A stretch of 64,000 bases of DNA. Source: a virus. The stretch lies in the IMG/VR virus record IMGVR_UViG_3300006923_001878, positions 35,183-99,182 of that record, one strand, 5' to 3'. Both the position numbers and the translations under genes were made by a program. A model generated the notes under the pieces. It was not told the DNA's origin and ran no database searches. It saw only the letters and a program-made list of their open reading frames with translations. Positions 1 through 8,280 of the stretch are shown here, in pieces (position 1 is the first letter of the stretch; each line of letters opens with the position of its first letter).

Positions 1-174
1 AAAATAGGTGAATTTTTTGTAACAAAAAAACTATTTAATAAGAGTAAGATCAAAAGTTGTCCATCATGTGAGAAACTTTTGATGAAAACTAGAGACGATT
101 TATATTTAAATAAATATGGCATGTGTGAAGTTTGTTTTTATTTACATGTCGATGGGAGAGAGATAAATGGGTAA
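1..174 (+). CDS. Small zinc-ribbon-like protein, C-terminal part
   Basis: The reading frame is open from the first base of the window to TAA at 172-174, so only the last 57 residues are visible. Two CxxC pairs (SCPSCE near residue 21 and GMCEVC near residue 42) suggest one treble-clef or zinc-ribbon metal site. It ends 8 bases inside the next gene, which is usual in this genome. No function can be assigned; small zinc-ribbon proteins of this kind in phages are often nucleic-acid or RNA-polymerase binding. Confidence 0.6.
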   Translation, partial: KIGEFFVTKKLFNKSKIKSCPSCEKLLMKTRDDLYLNKYGMCEVCFYLHVDGREING

Positions 175-730
175 GTCAACATATGAAATCATACAAGCCA
201 TTAAGCAAGCGGAAGCAAATGCTTATGATGGAGCCAAAAATGAGAAGGGTGAAGACCTAAAAGTCGGACTTAAAAGAGAAAAGGGTGATGTAATCTTAGA
301 TACCAGGATTATGGATGCTTTCGGTTTAAAGATTGTTGGTAATCTCTTAATGCTTAATTATAGTACAGAAGCTAAGATTAAAGAAATTCATCAAATGGGG
401 CTTGCTAAGTATAAGACAGAGACAGAGAGCACCCTCAAATCTATTGTTTCCTATCTTAAGAAGGAATACAAGAAGATAACTGGCGATGCTTTGACTTTAA
501 CTAAGCATGGTGAAGTTGATATTCGAATTGACCCAATTTCAAAAATAAGAAACAGTATCAAAGCTAACTGTTCCTATAAGATTGGTGGCATCAAAGAAGT
601 GGAACAAAGTAAGGGTGCAAAGAGTTGGGAGGATGCTGTAAAGGATATGTATTCAACACTGAAGAAAGAATCCTTTGACAAATCCATGGCTAAAGACCAA
701 GGCAATAAATTATTTAGAAACCTTGGATAA
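167..730 (+). CDS. Hypothetical protein upstream of terminase; candidate terminase small subunit by position
   Basis: A 187-residue, Lys-rich, mainly helical soluble protein with no recognised motif. The start is preceded by GGGAGAG. It ends 3 bases before the large terminase start. In T4-like phages the small terminase gp16 lies directly upstream of gp17, and that is the only basis for the suggestion. A virion or tail-completion protein is equally possible. The length is compatible with gp16-like proteins, but no helix-turn-helix or coiled coil was identified with confidence. Confidence 0.5.
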   Translation: MGKSTYEIIQAIKQAEANAYDGAKNEKGEDLKVGLKREKGDVILDTRIMDAFGLKIVGNLLMLNYSTEAKIKEIHQMGLAKYKTETESTLKSIVSYLKKEYKKITGDALTLTKHGEVDIRIDPISKIRNSIKANCSYKIGGIKEVEQSKGAKSWEDAVKDMYSTLKKESFDKSMAKDQGNKLFRNLG

Positions 731-733
731 CAA

Positions 734-2323
734 ATGAGTTACAGACTTACAAAAGCCCAGAAAAAAGCAGAGCTTCTTAAGTGTGGTAAAGACCCTAAAT
801 ATTTTATTACAAATTTTGTTAGAGCACCACACCCTCTTCTTGGTTTAATTCCATTAGCATTGTATGATTTTCAAAACGATGTTGTTGATGATTTAACAGA
901 CCATCGTTTCAATATCGTATTAAAATCAAGACAGCTTGGAATCTCAACTGTCACATCAGCATATGTTTTGTGGATTATGCTTTTTCATGAAGAAAAAGCA
1001 ATTATGACAGTTGCTACTAAGCTTGGTGTCGCAGCAAATATTTTAAGAAAAGTTGTCAAGATGTATGACTCTATTCCTGATTTTTTTAAAGACGAAGTAG
1101 TCGTTAAAAGGAATGAGCATAGGTTTGAACTAGGAAACGGTTCTTTCATTTACGCATCTGCCACTGGACCTGATGCAGGACGTTCCGAAGCCTTGTCTCT
1201 TCTGATTATTGATGAAGCTGCTGTTGTAGACGGCTTAGATGAGATGTGGGAGTCTTTAGGGCCCACCTTGACACGAGGAGGTAGTTGTATTGCTATCGCT
1301 ACCCCAAAGGGCGCACAGGGGTGGTTCTATGAAAAATGGATTGAAGCTGAGGATGGTGCGAATCTATTCAACCCAATTAAGCTTCCATGGTATGTCCACC
1401 CGGAACAGACAAAGGAATGGTACGAGCACGAAACCAAGAACATGAGTTCGAAGCAAAGAGCTCAAGAGTATGAGTGTGATTTTTCCTTATCTGGTGACAC
1501 ATTTATCGATCCAGTTTATCGTGAAAGAATTGAAAAAAAACAAGTAATGACACCTAAGAAGAAGATTGGTCCTGGGGGCAACTATTGGATCTGGGATGAA
1601 CCCGAAGACGGGGAGACATATTTGATCTCTTCAGACGTTGCTCGTGGAGATGGTGGGGACAACTCAACAGCAGTAATCGTAAAACTTAGCAATATGGTTC
1701 AAGTTGCAGAATTTACTGGACAAGTTGCACAAGAAGAACTGCCTCGTTTACTGTTTGATATTGGTGTTGATTATAACAATGCTTTATTAATTGTAGAAAA
1801 TAATACTTTTGGTTGGGCGGTTTGTAAAGAATTAGAAGCTATGAACTATCCAAACCTTTATTATCAAGATAGGAGCACTTACCAGTATGTTAATCCAATC
1901 AAAGCAAAACGCTCGTCTGGTTGTATAATAGGGTTTTCGCAAAAAGGCGAGATTATTCGAAACTTGTCTTTAGGTAAATTAGAAGAGATGGTTAGAAATA
2001 ATCACATTACGATTAGGTCAGAAAGAGTTACGAAAGAAATGCAGGCTTTCATTTGGAAGAATGGTAAGGCACAGGCAGCTAAGGGTAGGAAAGACGATCT
2101 TATGATGTCTCTTGCTATGATCTGCTGGGTTAAAGAAAATGGTGCGCTCACTACATCTACTCTAAAAAACAAAAAAACTGCTGCGATGAGAGCTGTCCTT
2201 GCTGTAAACAGAACCTTTAACACTGCAATTCCTGGCATGGTAGGATACAAAGCAAGAAATTCTAATCGACAACATACCGAAGCTCAAAGAATTGCAGCAA
2301 AATATAAATGGGTACTTAAATAA
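734..2323 (+). CDS. 17: Terminase large subunit (gp17-like DNA packaging ATPase/nuclease)
   Basis: ATP-driven motor that pumps DNA into the prohead and cuts the concatemer. The 529-residue protein shows an N-terminal ATPase with a Walker A-type loop LKSRQLGIST (about residues 63-72) and Walker B LLIIDEAA (156-163, catalytic E161). The C-terminal RNase H-fold nuclease keeps its three acidic sites: D301 in SSDVARGDGGD, E355 in LIVENNTFG, and D454/D455 in GRKDDLM. The length and domain order match T4 gp17. The stop overlaps the portal start (TAATG), so packaging motor and portal are translationally coupled. Family assignment is firm. Confidence 0.95.
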   Translation: MSYRLTKAQKKAELLKCGKDPKYFITNFVRAPHPLLGLIPLALYDFQNDVVDDLTDHRFNIVLKSRQLGISTVTSAYVLWIMLFHEEKAIMTVATKLGVAANILRKVVKMYDSIPDFFKDEVVVKRNEHRFELGNGSFIYASATGPDAGRSEALSLLIIDEAAVVDGLDEMWESLGPTLTRGGSCIAIATPKGAQGWFYEKWIEAEDGANLFNPIKLPWYVHPEQTKEWYEHETKNMSSKQRAQEYECDFSLSGDTFIDPVYRERIEKKQVMTPKKKIGPGGNYWIWDEPEDGETYLISSDVARGDGGDNSTAVIVKLSNMVQVAEFTGQVAQEELPRLLFDIGVDYNNALLIVENNTFGWAVCKELEAMNYPNLYYQDRSTYQYVNPIKAKRSSGCIIGFSQKGEIIRNLSLGKLEEMVRNNHITIRSERVTKEMQAFIWKNGKAQAAKGRKDDLMMSLAMICWVKENGALTTSTLKNKKTAAMRAVLAVNRTFNTAIPGMVGYKARNSNRQHTEAQRIAAKYKWVLK

Positions 2324-4269
2324 TGGCTGATCAAAGACAAAATCCGAAAAATGAAGTGTCACCACTTTTTAAAAAGTTAACTAAAATGTTTTCCGGGCCG
2401 CTTGTAAACTACAAGTCCCAAATCCCAAGAAACAATAAAAAGAGAAAGCTTGATAAACATGGAAGTGATTTTCGTTCTCTTGAAGGTTATAAATTTAAAA
2501 GGCGAGCATACAACGCTTTTGATAACTTAAATACAAAACATATGAACCAGATTGGTAGAGCGGAGCGTTACTCTGACTTTGACCAAATGGAGTTTTATCC
2601 CTTACTACACTCAGCGATGGATATCTATGCTGATGAAATGACGACTCATAACGAGTTGGTCAAACTTCTCAAGATTGATTGCCCAAACGACGAGATTAAA
2701 GACGTATTGGATGTTCTTTTTTACAACGTTCTAAATATTAATGACAACCTATTCGAATGGTGTCGAACTATGTGCAAGAATGGAGATTTCTTCATGTATT
2801 TAGATGTCAATGATGACATGGGTGTTAAAAACGTAATCGGGCTTCCACCAGAAGAAATCGAAAGACTTGAGGGCGAAGACCAGACCAATGCTAATTATGT
2901 TCAGTTTCAATGGAATGCCGGTGGGTTAACTTTTGAAAACTGGCAAATTGCTCACTTTCGTATCCTAGGAAATGATCGCTATGCTCCTTACGGAACCTCA
3001 GTTCTTGAAGGAGCAAGACGTATCTGGCGTCAGTTAACTATGATGGAAGATGCGATGATGGCGTATCGTATCGTTAGGGCACCAGAAAGGCGTGTGTTCA
3101 AGATTAACGTGTCTGGTATCCCTGATGAAGACGTTGAACAGTTCGTTCAGAGTATTATCACAAATACTAAACGACACCAAGTTGTAGATCCTGATAGTGG
3201 CCGTGTTGACTTACGTTATAATCCCCTGGGAGTTGAAGAAGATATCTATCTACCATTCGTTGAAGGCAGTGAGCACTCAATCGATGTCCTACCTTCTGGT
3301 CAGAACACTGCACATATTGAAGATGTTGAGTATCTTAAGAATATGCTTCTATCTGCAATCAAGATTCCCAAGGCCTATCTTTCAATGGGTGACGATGGGG
3401 GAGAGGACGGTTCAACTTTATCCCAGAAAGATATTAGGTTTGCAAGAACGATCCAAAGATTACAAAGAAATGTAGTTGCACAACTTGAAAAAATTGCAAT
3501 CGTTCATTTATTTACTCTTGGATATAGAGGTGAGGATGTAATCTCATTTACTCTATCTCTAAATAATCCTTCAAAACTATCGCAACTTCAAGAGCTTGAG
3601 CACTGGAGAACCAAATTAGAAGTAGGATCCTCAGCCAAGGAAAGTTTCTTTTCTGAAGCATGGGTTGCTCGTAATATCTTTAATCTTTCTGACGATGAGT
3701 TTGAAAGAAACCACTACGAGAAATTCTCAGATAAGAAGTTTGAGATGCAGATCGCTGCAATCGAAAAAGAACCAAACTTTGCAGGCGGTGGTCACGGCAC
3801 AAGTCTTGGTGGAGCAGGCGCAGGTGGGGAAATTGGCGACGAATTCGCTACAGGAACTACATTAAGCCCAGAAGCAGAAGAAACAGAAATGATGGGATCC
3901 GAAGAGATGGGTGGGGACGCCGCTCCCGCTGCTGAGGAAGAAAAGAGTCCTTTACTGGCAGCTCCTGGTGAAGAAGCTCCAGCGAAAAGAGTTCCTGATG
4001 GATATACTACTACTTTAAGATCTAAAGGTAAGAATTATAAACCAGCTATTTCAGATCGAAGAAAAAGTTCAGGCCCTCGTGAAAAGAATTATAGAGCTAT
4101 GAGTGGTACGAAAACCTCTCTTCCAAGAGCAACAACTACAAAAAACTTTAGTAGAGTTCAGTATGGATTAATGGAGAGTAAAGATACTATTTATAGTAAG
4201 CTTTTGAAGCTAGAACAGCGTCAAGAGGATATTCTGGAGAATCATAAAGATGAAGATACGACACAATAA
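2323..4269 (+). CDS. 20: Portal protein (gp20-like)
   Basis: Dodecameric head vertex through which DNA enters and leaves, and the platform for prohead assembly. Identification rests on position (directly after gp17, before the prohead protease) and on typical portal features such as the HFRILGNDRYAPYGTSVLEG stretch and IPKAYLSMGDDG followed by a long helix. At 648 residues it is longer than T4 gp20. The excess is mostly a C-terminal tail (about residues 490-630) rich in Gly, Glu, Ala and Lys/Arg that looks disordered. The start codon overlaps the terminase stop. Confidence 0.9.
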   Translation: MADQRQNPKNEVSPLFKKLTKMFSGPLVNYKSQIPRNNKKRKLDKHGSDFRSLEGYKFKRRAYNAFDNLNTKHMNQIGRAERYSDFDQMEFYPLLHSAMDIYADEMTTHNELVKLLKIDCPNDEIKDVLDVLFYNVLNINDNLFEWCRTMCKNGDFFMYLDVNDDMGVKNVIGLPPEEIERLEGEDQTNANYVQFQWNAGGLTFENWQIAHFRILGNDRYAPYGTSVLEGARRIWRQLTMMEDAMMAYRIVRAPERRVFKINVSGIPDEDVEQFVQSIITNTKRHQVVDPDSGRVDLRYNPLGVEEDIYLPFVEGSEHSIDVLPSGQNTAHIEDVEYLKNMLLSAIKIPKAYLSMGDDGGEDGSTLSQKDIRFARTIQRLQRNVVAQLEKIAIVHLFTLGYRGEDVISFTLSLNNPSKLSQLQELEHWRTKLEVGSSAKESFFSEAWVARNIFNLSDDEFERNHYEKFSDKKFEMQIAAIEKEPNFAGGGHGTSLGGAGAGGEIGDEFATGTTLSPEAEETEMMGSEEMGGDAAPAAEEEKSPLLAAPGEEAPAKRVPDGYTTTLRSKGKNYKPAISDRRKSSGPREKNYRAMSGTKTSLPRATTTKNFSRVQYGLMESKDTIYSKLLKLEQRQEDILENHKDEDTTQ

Positions 4270-5068
4270 GAAAAGAAATACCGCTTTTCTTTACGAAGCT
4301 TTAATCAGAGAAATGGTCAAAGCTTCTATCAAGAACGATAAAAAACGAGCTAAGTTAATAAAAGATATTATTTTAGAATACTTTAATACAAACAGTATAC
4401 TCGGTAAAGAGTTGCTAGCTTATAAGGCGATTAATGAAGCCAAAGGGATGCACCCTATCGATGCAGAAAAAGTCATCCACGAGTGTAAGAGAGTTTTTGC
4501 CAATCTTGATCGTAAAGAATCATTTAATGTAAACAGCAATCTTATCTCTAAAATCAATAAAGAGCTAGGCGCTAATGTTTATTCTAATCATGTTCCTAAC
4601 TATAAATTTATTGCGTCGTTGAATCACATATTCAACGACTCAGCTTCAATCAGTTCAAAAGTATTGATGGAGCGAAGAATCTTGAAAAAGATGACTGGCG
4701 TAGTTGAAAAGAAAGAAACAAAGCAGAAAGCAGTAGATGAACTTGTAATTAAGTCTTACACAAAATCATATAATAAGAAATACAAGGCAATGCTTCCAGA
4801 GCAGAAAGAAATGGTAAAGTTTTTTATTAATGAGAGACTAGATACTATTGAGTTTAAAGTTTTTCTAAATGAACAACTGGACAAGATTAAAAAGACCGTT
4901 CGTGATGGTTTGAAACTAGAAGAAGTGAAAGCTGATTCTAATATGCTTGAGAACTCTATGAAGGTATTGAATATCTTAGAGAGCTTCCGTGGGAAGCAAG
5001 AATATACAAAAGAAGACTTTTCAACAATAATGCATATGCAAGATCTAGCAAAGGAAATTACTAGCTAA
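4250..5068 (+). CDS. Hypothetical protein, head-gene cluster
   Basis: A 272-residue, very Lys-rich, largely helical protein with no signal peptide or membrane segment. It starts 20 bases inside the portal gene and its stop overlaps the next start (TAATG), so it belongs to the capsid operon. T4 has prohead core genes 67 and 68 in this position, but no sequence resemblance to them was recognised. A role in head assembly or as an internal head protein is inferred from context only. Confidence 0.7.
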   Translation: MKIRHNKKRNTAFLYEALIREMVKASIKNDKKRAKLIKDIILEYFNTNSILGKELLAYKAINEAKGMHPIDAEKVIHECKRVFANLDRKESFNVNSNLISKINKELGANVYSNHVPNYKFIASLNHIFNDSASISSKVLMERRILKKMTGVVEKKETKQKAVDELVIKSYTKSYNKKYKAMLPEQKEMVKFFINERLDTIEFKVFLNEQLDKIKKTVRDGLKLEEVKADSNMLENSMKVLNILESFRGKQEYTKEDFSTIMHMQDLAKEITS

Positions 5069-5646
5069 TGGCAATACAAGTAACCATAAACAAGAACGTA
5101 GTAGATGCCCTCGGAGGCCCAACTGAATCCGAGGCTCCTGATATTGTTGTTGATATTAAAGGTGCTTTTCTAAAGATTAAGCTCAATGCGAGAAAAACCC
5201 TAGACGGCAATATCATAATTTATGATCATAAGCACCTAGACATCATCATTATTCCTTTTAAGAATAAGATCCTTACCTTACCGAAGAAGAATAGAAGCAC
5301 CGATTCATTCTATGTTCAGAAAAGATATTTTGATTTTTTAAAGAACAAAGGTGTTATTGTATATGACTCGGTGAGAGGCGGTTCTGTATATGGCTCTCTT
5401 GAGGCGTTCTATCCAGTAAACAAACAAGTAGATGCTCTACAGGTTGTGTTGTTGGTAACAAAAAGATTTTTAGAACAGGACAAGAATAAATATCAGACTT
5501 TTGATGAGTATCAAGAAGACGTTGACAACATGTTCTTAGAGCCAGAAGATGACGATTCGACAGAACTAGGTGAGGTTCCACACTCAGAAGAAAAAGGAAC
5601 GATTGATCCAAACTTCAAGCCTTACGGCATCTTATATAGGATATGA
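5068..5646 (+). CDS. Hypothetical protein, head-gene cluster
   Basis: A 192-residue soluble protein with a beta-rich N-terminal half (IVVDIKGAFLKIKLNARKT, then GNIIIYDHKHLDIIIIPFKN) and an acidic C-terminal tail (about 155-180). The start overlaps the upstream stop and it is 3 bases from the next gene. No family recognised. Likely a virion or head-assembly component because it is locked between portal and prohead protease. Confidence 0.7.
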   Translation: MAIQVTINKNVVDALGGPTESEAPDIVVDIKGAFLKIKLNARKTLDGNIIIYDHKHLDIIIIPFKNKILTLPKKNRSTDSFYVQKRYFDFLKNKGVIVYDSVRGGSVYGSLEAFYPVNKQVDALQVVLLVTKRFLEQDKNKYQTFDEYQEDVDNMFLEPEDDDSTELGEVPHSEEKGTIDPNFKPYGILYRI

Positions 5647-5649
5647 ATA

Positions 5650-5835
5650 ATGATAGGATTCAGTAATAAAAAAGGTTTGGATTCTCCACCAAGCATGTGG
5701 GACGCTAATGCTAGTGCAAATGTAAAAATTGCTTCATTTCTTGTTAAAAACGATAGGCTTGAGGTTTTATATCGTGATGTTCTGACAGAACATCGTTTCA
5801 TCTTTCAAGGCTACAAAGAGACAACCTTATACTAA
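5650..5835 (+). CDS. Small hypothetical protein
   Basis: A 61-residue protein beginning MIGFSNKKGLDSPPSMWDAN. It is tightly coupled to the upstream gene (3-base gap) and followed by a perfect inverted repeat. No metal site or membrane segment. The regular codon pattern and packing support a real gene; function unknown. Confidence 0.6.
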   Translation: MIGFSNKKGLDSPPSMWDANASANVKIASFLVKNDRLEVLYRDVLTEHRFIFQGYKETTLY

Positions 5836-5856
5836 ACTACTGATCCGATCAGTAGT
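5836..5856. repeat. Perfect 10-bp inverted repeat
   Basis: ACTACTGATC, one base, then its exact reverse complement, immediately after a stop codon. As RNA it would form an 8-bp stem with a 5-base loop. It lacks the T-run of an intrinsic terminator, so it may protect or process the mRNA, or act as a protein-binding site. Confidence 0.6.
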
Positions 5857-5861
5857 AAGAT

Positions 5862-6149
5862 ATGTTTATGATTGAATTTATATTATTTACCTTTGGCCTA
5901 ACACAAATATTATTATACGGCTCTATTTTTGATAGAATTCGTCCTGATTGGAATCTGTTTAAGTGTCCTCTTTGTATGGGATTTCATACCGGATGGTTCG
6001 GATATTTATTTTTATACACTATTAGTATATTCCCTATATTGTCATTACCACATTTATTTGTCTATGCTTTCATAAGTGCTGGTATTAATTATGTATTGGA
6101 TAGAGTGTTTGACGATGATGGAATAAAAATAGATTTAAGCAAACAATAA
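5862..6149 (+). CDS. Membrane protein with CPxCxGF motif (DUF1360-like)
   Basis: A 95-residue protein with an N-terminal hydrophobic segment (about 3-22), a short loop carrying CPLCMGFHTGWFGY (about 36-49), and one or two more hydrophobic segments (about 48-78). The CPxCxGFxxG pattern before a membrane helix is typical of phage and bacterial DUF1360-type small membrane proteins, whose function is not established. ATG 5868 is an alternative start. A membrane protein inside the head operon is notable; it is followed by a late-promoter motif. Confidence 0.65.
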   Translation: MFMIEFILFTFGLTQILLYGSIFDRIRPDWNLFKCPLCMGFHTGWFGYLFLYTISIFPILSLPHLFVYAFISAGINYVLDRVFDDDGIKIDLSKQ

Positions 6150-6150
6150 A

Positions 6151-6159
6151 CTATTTATA
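6151..6159 (+). promoter_or_regulatory. Late-type promoter motif CTATTTATA
   Basis: AAACTATTTATA upstream of the prohead core/protease genes. It is one of about ten near-identical copies found before virion-type genes in this window. It is immediately followed by AAGGAAG, so the transcript start or the role of the motif relative to the first small ORF is uncertain. Confidence 0.55.
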
Positions 6160-6169
6160 AGGAAGAACA

Positions 6170-6295
6170 ATGAATAATCATGTAGAGATAAAATGGTTCC
6201 TTCAACCACCAAGGCTTTGTAAAAAAGGTTGTTATATCGTGCGGGTAACGCCCGCTGGAGAAGTGAATGTCCAAAATCAAACTAAAAGTCTCTGA
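6170..6295 (+). CDS. Possible 41-residue ORF
   Basis: ATG at 6170 with AAGGAAG a few bases upstream; encodes MNNHVEIKWFLQPPRLCKKG followed by about 21 more residues and ends TGA 6293-6295. It overlaps the next gene by 29 bases in another frame. The good ribosome site is the main support. If the motif at 6151 is a -10 element, the SD would lie at or before the transcript start, so translation would depend on read-through. Confidence 0.35.
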   Translation: MNNHVEIKWFLQPPRLCKKGCYIVRVTPAGEVNVQNQTKSL

Positions 6296-6479
6296 CCTAA
6301 GAAGGTTGATCAAAGAAGAGACAGAGAACCTTCATGCGGAAATCCGCAATAACAAAGAAGCCTTACTTGAGTCGCTTGGCGAATTTGAACAAATCGAAAC
6401 CCAAGAACTTCTTAGCGAGGCTATCAAGATCATGAGCAACGAGCAGGTTGCTATCTTACTAGGGATGTCAGATGAGTAA
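6267..6479 (+). CDS. Small helical protein before prohead protease (possible core protein)
   Basis: A 70-residue charged helical protein with the N-terminal motif KVSDLRRLIKEE and a Glu-rich body. The start has GGAGAAG 3 bases upstream. It overlaps the protease start by 8 bases. Its place matches T4 prohead-core genes 67/68, which are also short and charged, but similarity to them is not demonstrable by eye. Confidence 0.6.
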   Translation: MSKIKLKVSDLRRLIKEETENLHAEIRNNKEALLESLGEFEQIETQELLSEAIKIMSNEQVAILLGMSDE

Positions 6480-7077
6480 TAAATATGTTCTTACAGAGTA
6501 TCGAGTGTTCGATAATAGCCACCCAGAACTATTAACCGAAGCTGAAAAGCTTGAAATGGCTAATGGTTCCGTTATGTATCTCACTGGTGTTATGCAGAGA
6601 GCAGACGCTGAGAATGGAAATGGAAGAGTCTACCCGATGGAGATTCTTGAGCGTGAAGTTGAGAACTATAAGAAACTCGTAAAAGAGCATCGCTCATATG
6701 GTGAATTAGATCACCCTGATAGTCCTATTGTAGAACTACAAAAAGCTTCTCACTTCGTAACTCACATTGAGATGAAAGGTAAAGAAGTCATTGGCAAGAT
6801 TAAGTTGATGGATACCGATACAGGCAGGAACGCTCAAGGTATTGTAAGAAGTGGCGGAATGCTTTCGATTTCATCACGAGGACTTGGCTCTACAACTCAG
6901 AAGAATGGTAAGACTTATGTTCAAGATGATTACCAATTAGTATGTTTTGATCTTGTCTCAGAGCCTTCAACGGCTGGTGCTTACATGCTTAAGGAAGGAA
7001 AAGTTCCTTCAATAGATAATAAAGGGGACCGAATCAATAGAGCCCTAAACAACGTATTGCGTTCATGGAATAAATAA
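6472..7077 (+). CDS. 21: Prohead core maturation protease (gp21-like)
   Basis: Serine protease of the herpesvirus/T4 prohead type that degrades the scaffold and trims capsid proteins. Key sites are visible: His81 in GELDHPDSP and the serine region LSISSRGLGS (about 131-140). The NGNGRVYP motif (48-55) and the VxFDLVSEPS segment near residue 160 are typical of the family. 201 residues is the usual length. The major capsid protein in this window carries a matching LxE|A site. The stop overlaps the next start (TAATGA). Confidence 0.88.
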   Translation: MSNKYVLTEYRVFDNSHPELLTEAEKLEMANGSVMYLTGVMQRADAENGNGRVYPMEILEREVENYKKLVKEHRSYGELDHPDSPIVELQKASHFVTHIEMKGKEVIGKIKLMDTDTGRNAQGIVRSGGMLSISSRGLGSTTQKNGKTYVQDDYQLVCFDLVSEPSTAGAYMLKEGKVPSIDNKGDRINRALNNVLRSWNK

Positions 7078-7574
7078 TGACCAGTAAGAGAGCTAAAATG
7101 AAGATGATGATGAAGCCGATTATCAAGGAATTGATTGCAGAGCTTCTATTTGAAGAAGGTGTCCTATCTTCTATTATTAGAGAAGTCGCTATTGCTTCTG
7201 GTCCAGTTCTCACAGAATCAAGAAGCGCTCCTCAACGAAGAGCCAAGGAGCTTCCAGAAGGTGCACAGGCTAGAGAATCTAGAGAAGCCAGTGAGGCTAT
7301 GATTCGTAAGATTAGAAACGAAGGCTCAAGAGAAGTAACTTCCTCAAGAGCACGAGACCAGTTTGAAAAATCAGGTATGGGAAGTTTCTTTGAGGGCACT
7401 GCACCTCTCAAAACAAAGGGTGTTGTCAATGAAGGACGAAGTGGCGGCGGTGGCTTAACTGCTCCAAGCCCACTCGCAGGCATAGACCCTGATGACGAAG
7501 GTGTCAACATCGATGCGCTTGACAAACTACTCGGAAATAAATGGGGTGAAATCGCTAAAAGGTTGGAGGACTAA
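7077..7574 (+). CDS. Hypothetical head-cluster protein
   Basis: A 165-residue protein with a basic N-terminus (KRAKMKMMMKPIIKELIAEL), a central stretch rich in Arg, Glu and Ser, and a Gly/Pro-rich hinge. It is coupled to the protease by ATGA overlap and followed directly by the S21 gene. Composition suggests a partly disordered protein; an internal head or core protein is possible. No family recognised. Confidence 0.6.
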   Translation: MTSKRAKMKMMMKPIIKELIAELLFEEGVLSSIIREVAIASGPVLTESRSAPQRRAKELPEGAQARESREASEAMIRKIRNEGSREVTSSRARDQFEKSGMGSFFEGTAPLKTKGVVNEGRSGGGGLTAPSPLAGIDPDDEGVNIDALDKLLGNKWGEIAKRLED

Positions 7575-7817
7575 TTGAGTAACGAAAGAAAAACACATAA
7601 AAAAGCACCTGTTAACGTTGAGGTTATCAATCATGGACGTGACAGTTTTAAGGTGATCCGAAGATTTATGAAGAAAGTCAAGAATGAAGGACTGATGCAA
7701 GAGCTAAGAGATCGTAGATATTATGAAAAACCATCAGAAAAAAGACGTAAGCGCAAATTAAGAAGGATTAAAGTTCTTAAAAAATTAAGAAAGGAGACAG
7801 AAAAAAATGCCGGATAG
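7575..7817 (+). CDS. rpsU: Ribosomal protein bS21 homologue
   Basis: An 80-residue basic protein closely following bacterial bS21: VEVINHGRDSFKVIRRFMKK, then GLMQELRDRRYYEKPSEKRR and a Lys/Arg tail. bS21 sits on the small ribosomal subunit near the anti-Shine-Dalgarno region and assists initiation. The start is TTG with GGAGGA five bases upstream and abuts the previous stop. It overlaps the next gene by 11 bases. Phage-encoded bS21 is known, including from marine phages; being embedded between prohead protease and scaffold genes implies expression with virion genes. It may let phage proteins replace or tune the host S21 late in infection (inference). Confidence 0.85.
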   Translation: MSNERKTHKKAPVNVEVINHGRDSFKVIRRFMKKVKNEGLMQELRDRRYYEKPSEKRRKRKLRRIKVLKKLRKETEKNAG

Positions 7818-8220
7818 CAATATACAAGTAAGAGTTGGTCTTGGAAATGTTGGTTCTTACCAAGTTAGTGGAGTTCCGTTTGCTTCAAGCTCAATCGCCT
7901 GTGCGATAAATTCTTCAGCACCAACACAAGTTTCATTTCCAAATGTAACTAAAGAAATTATAATTAAAAACACCAGTGGAGTAAGTGTAGATTTGCGTGT
8001 CGGGTTTAGTGAAAATGGAGTATTTGACGCTCTTGGCGAGAAGTATTTCTTTACTCTTGCAAATGGAGAATCTTACAGCTCTTCAGTAAGATGCACAAGT
8101 GTATTCTTATTATCAGACAGTGGAACTATCCCAGCATCAGCTAGTGTAATAGCCGCTTTAACCGGAATCCCTGCGAGTAGACTACCTGAAAACTGGTCAG
8201 GCTCAGTTGGAATTGGATAG
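7807..8220 (+). CDS. Probable virion (capsid decoration-like) protein
   Basis: A 137-residue protein rich in Ser, Val, Gly and Ala with alternating hydrophobic strands (TKEIIIKNTSGVSVDLRVGF), indicating a beta-sandwich. It has no signal peptide. The start has AAAGGAGAC upstream. Position between S21 and scaffold, and composition, fit a small head-decoration or accessory virion protein, but no named family is recognised. Confidence 0.55.
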   Translation: MPDSNIQVRVGLGNVGSYQVSGVPFASSSIACAINSSAPTQVSFPNVTKEIIIKNTSGVSVDLRVGFSENGVFDALGEKYFFTLANGESYSSSVRCTSVFLLSDSGTIPASASVIAALTGIPASRLPENWSGSVGIG

Positions 8221-8246
8221 TTCTGTGGAATTAAAGATTTTGTTAA

Positions 8247-8255
8247 CTATTTATA
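8247..8255 (+). promoter_or_regulatory. Late-type promoter motif CTATTTATA upstream of scaffold and capsid genes
   Basis: TAACTATTTATAATAG precedes the scaffold gene by 25 bases with AAGGAG in between. It is a full match to the recurring motif and probably drives scaffold plus major capsid protein. Confidence 0.65.
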
Positions 8256-8280
8256 ATAGTTATTTAAGGAGAAAATATTA

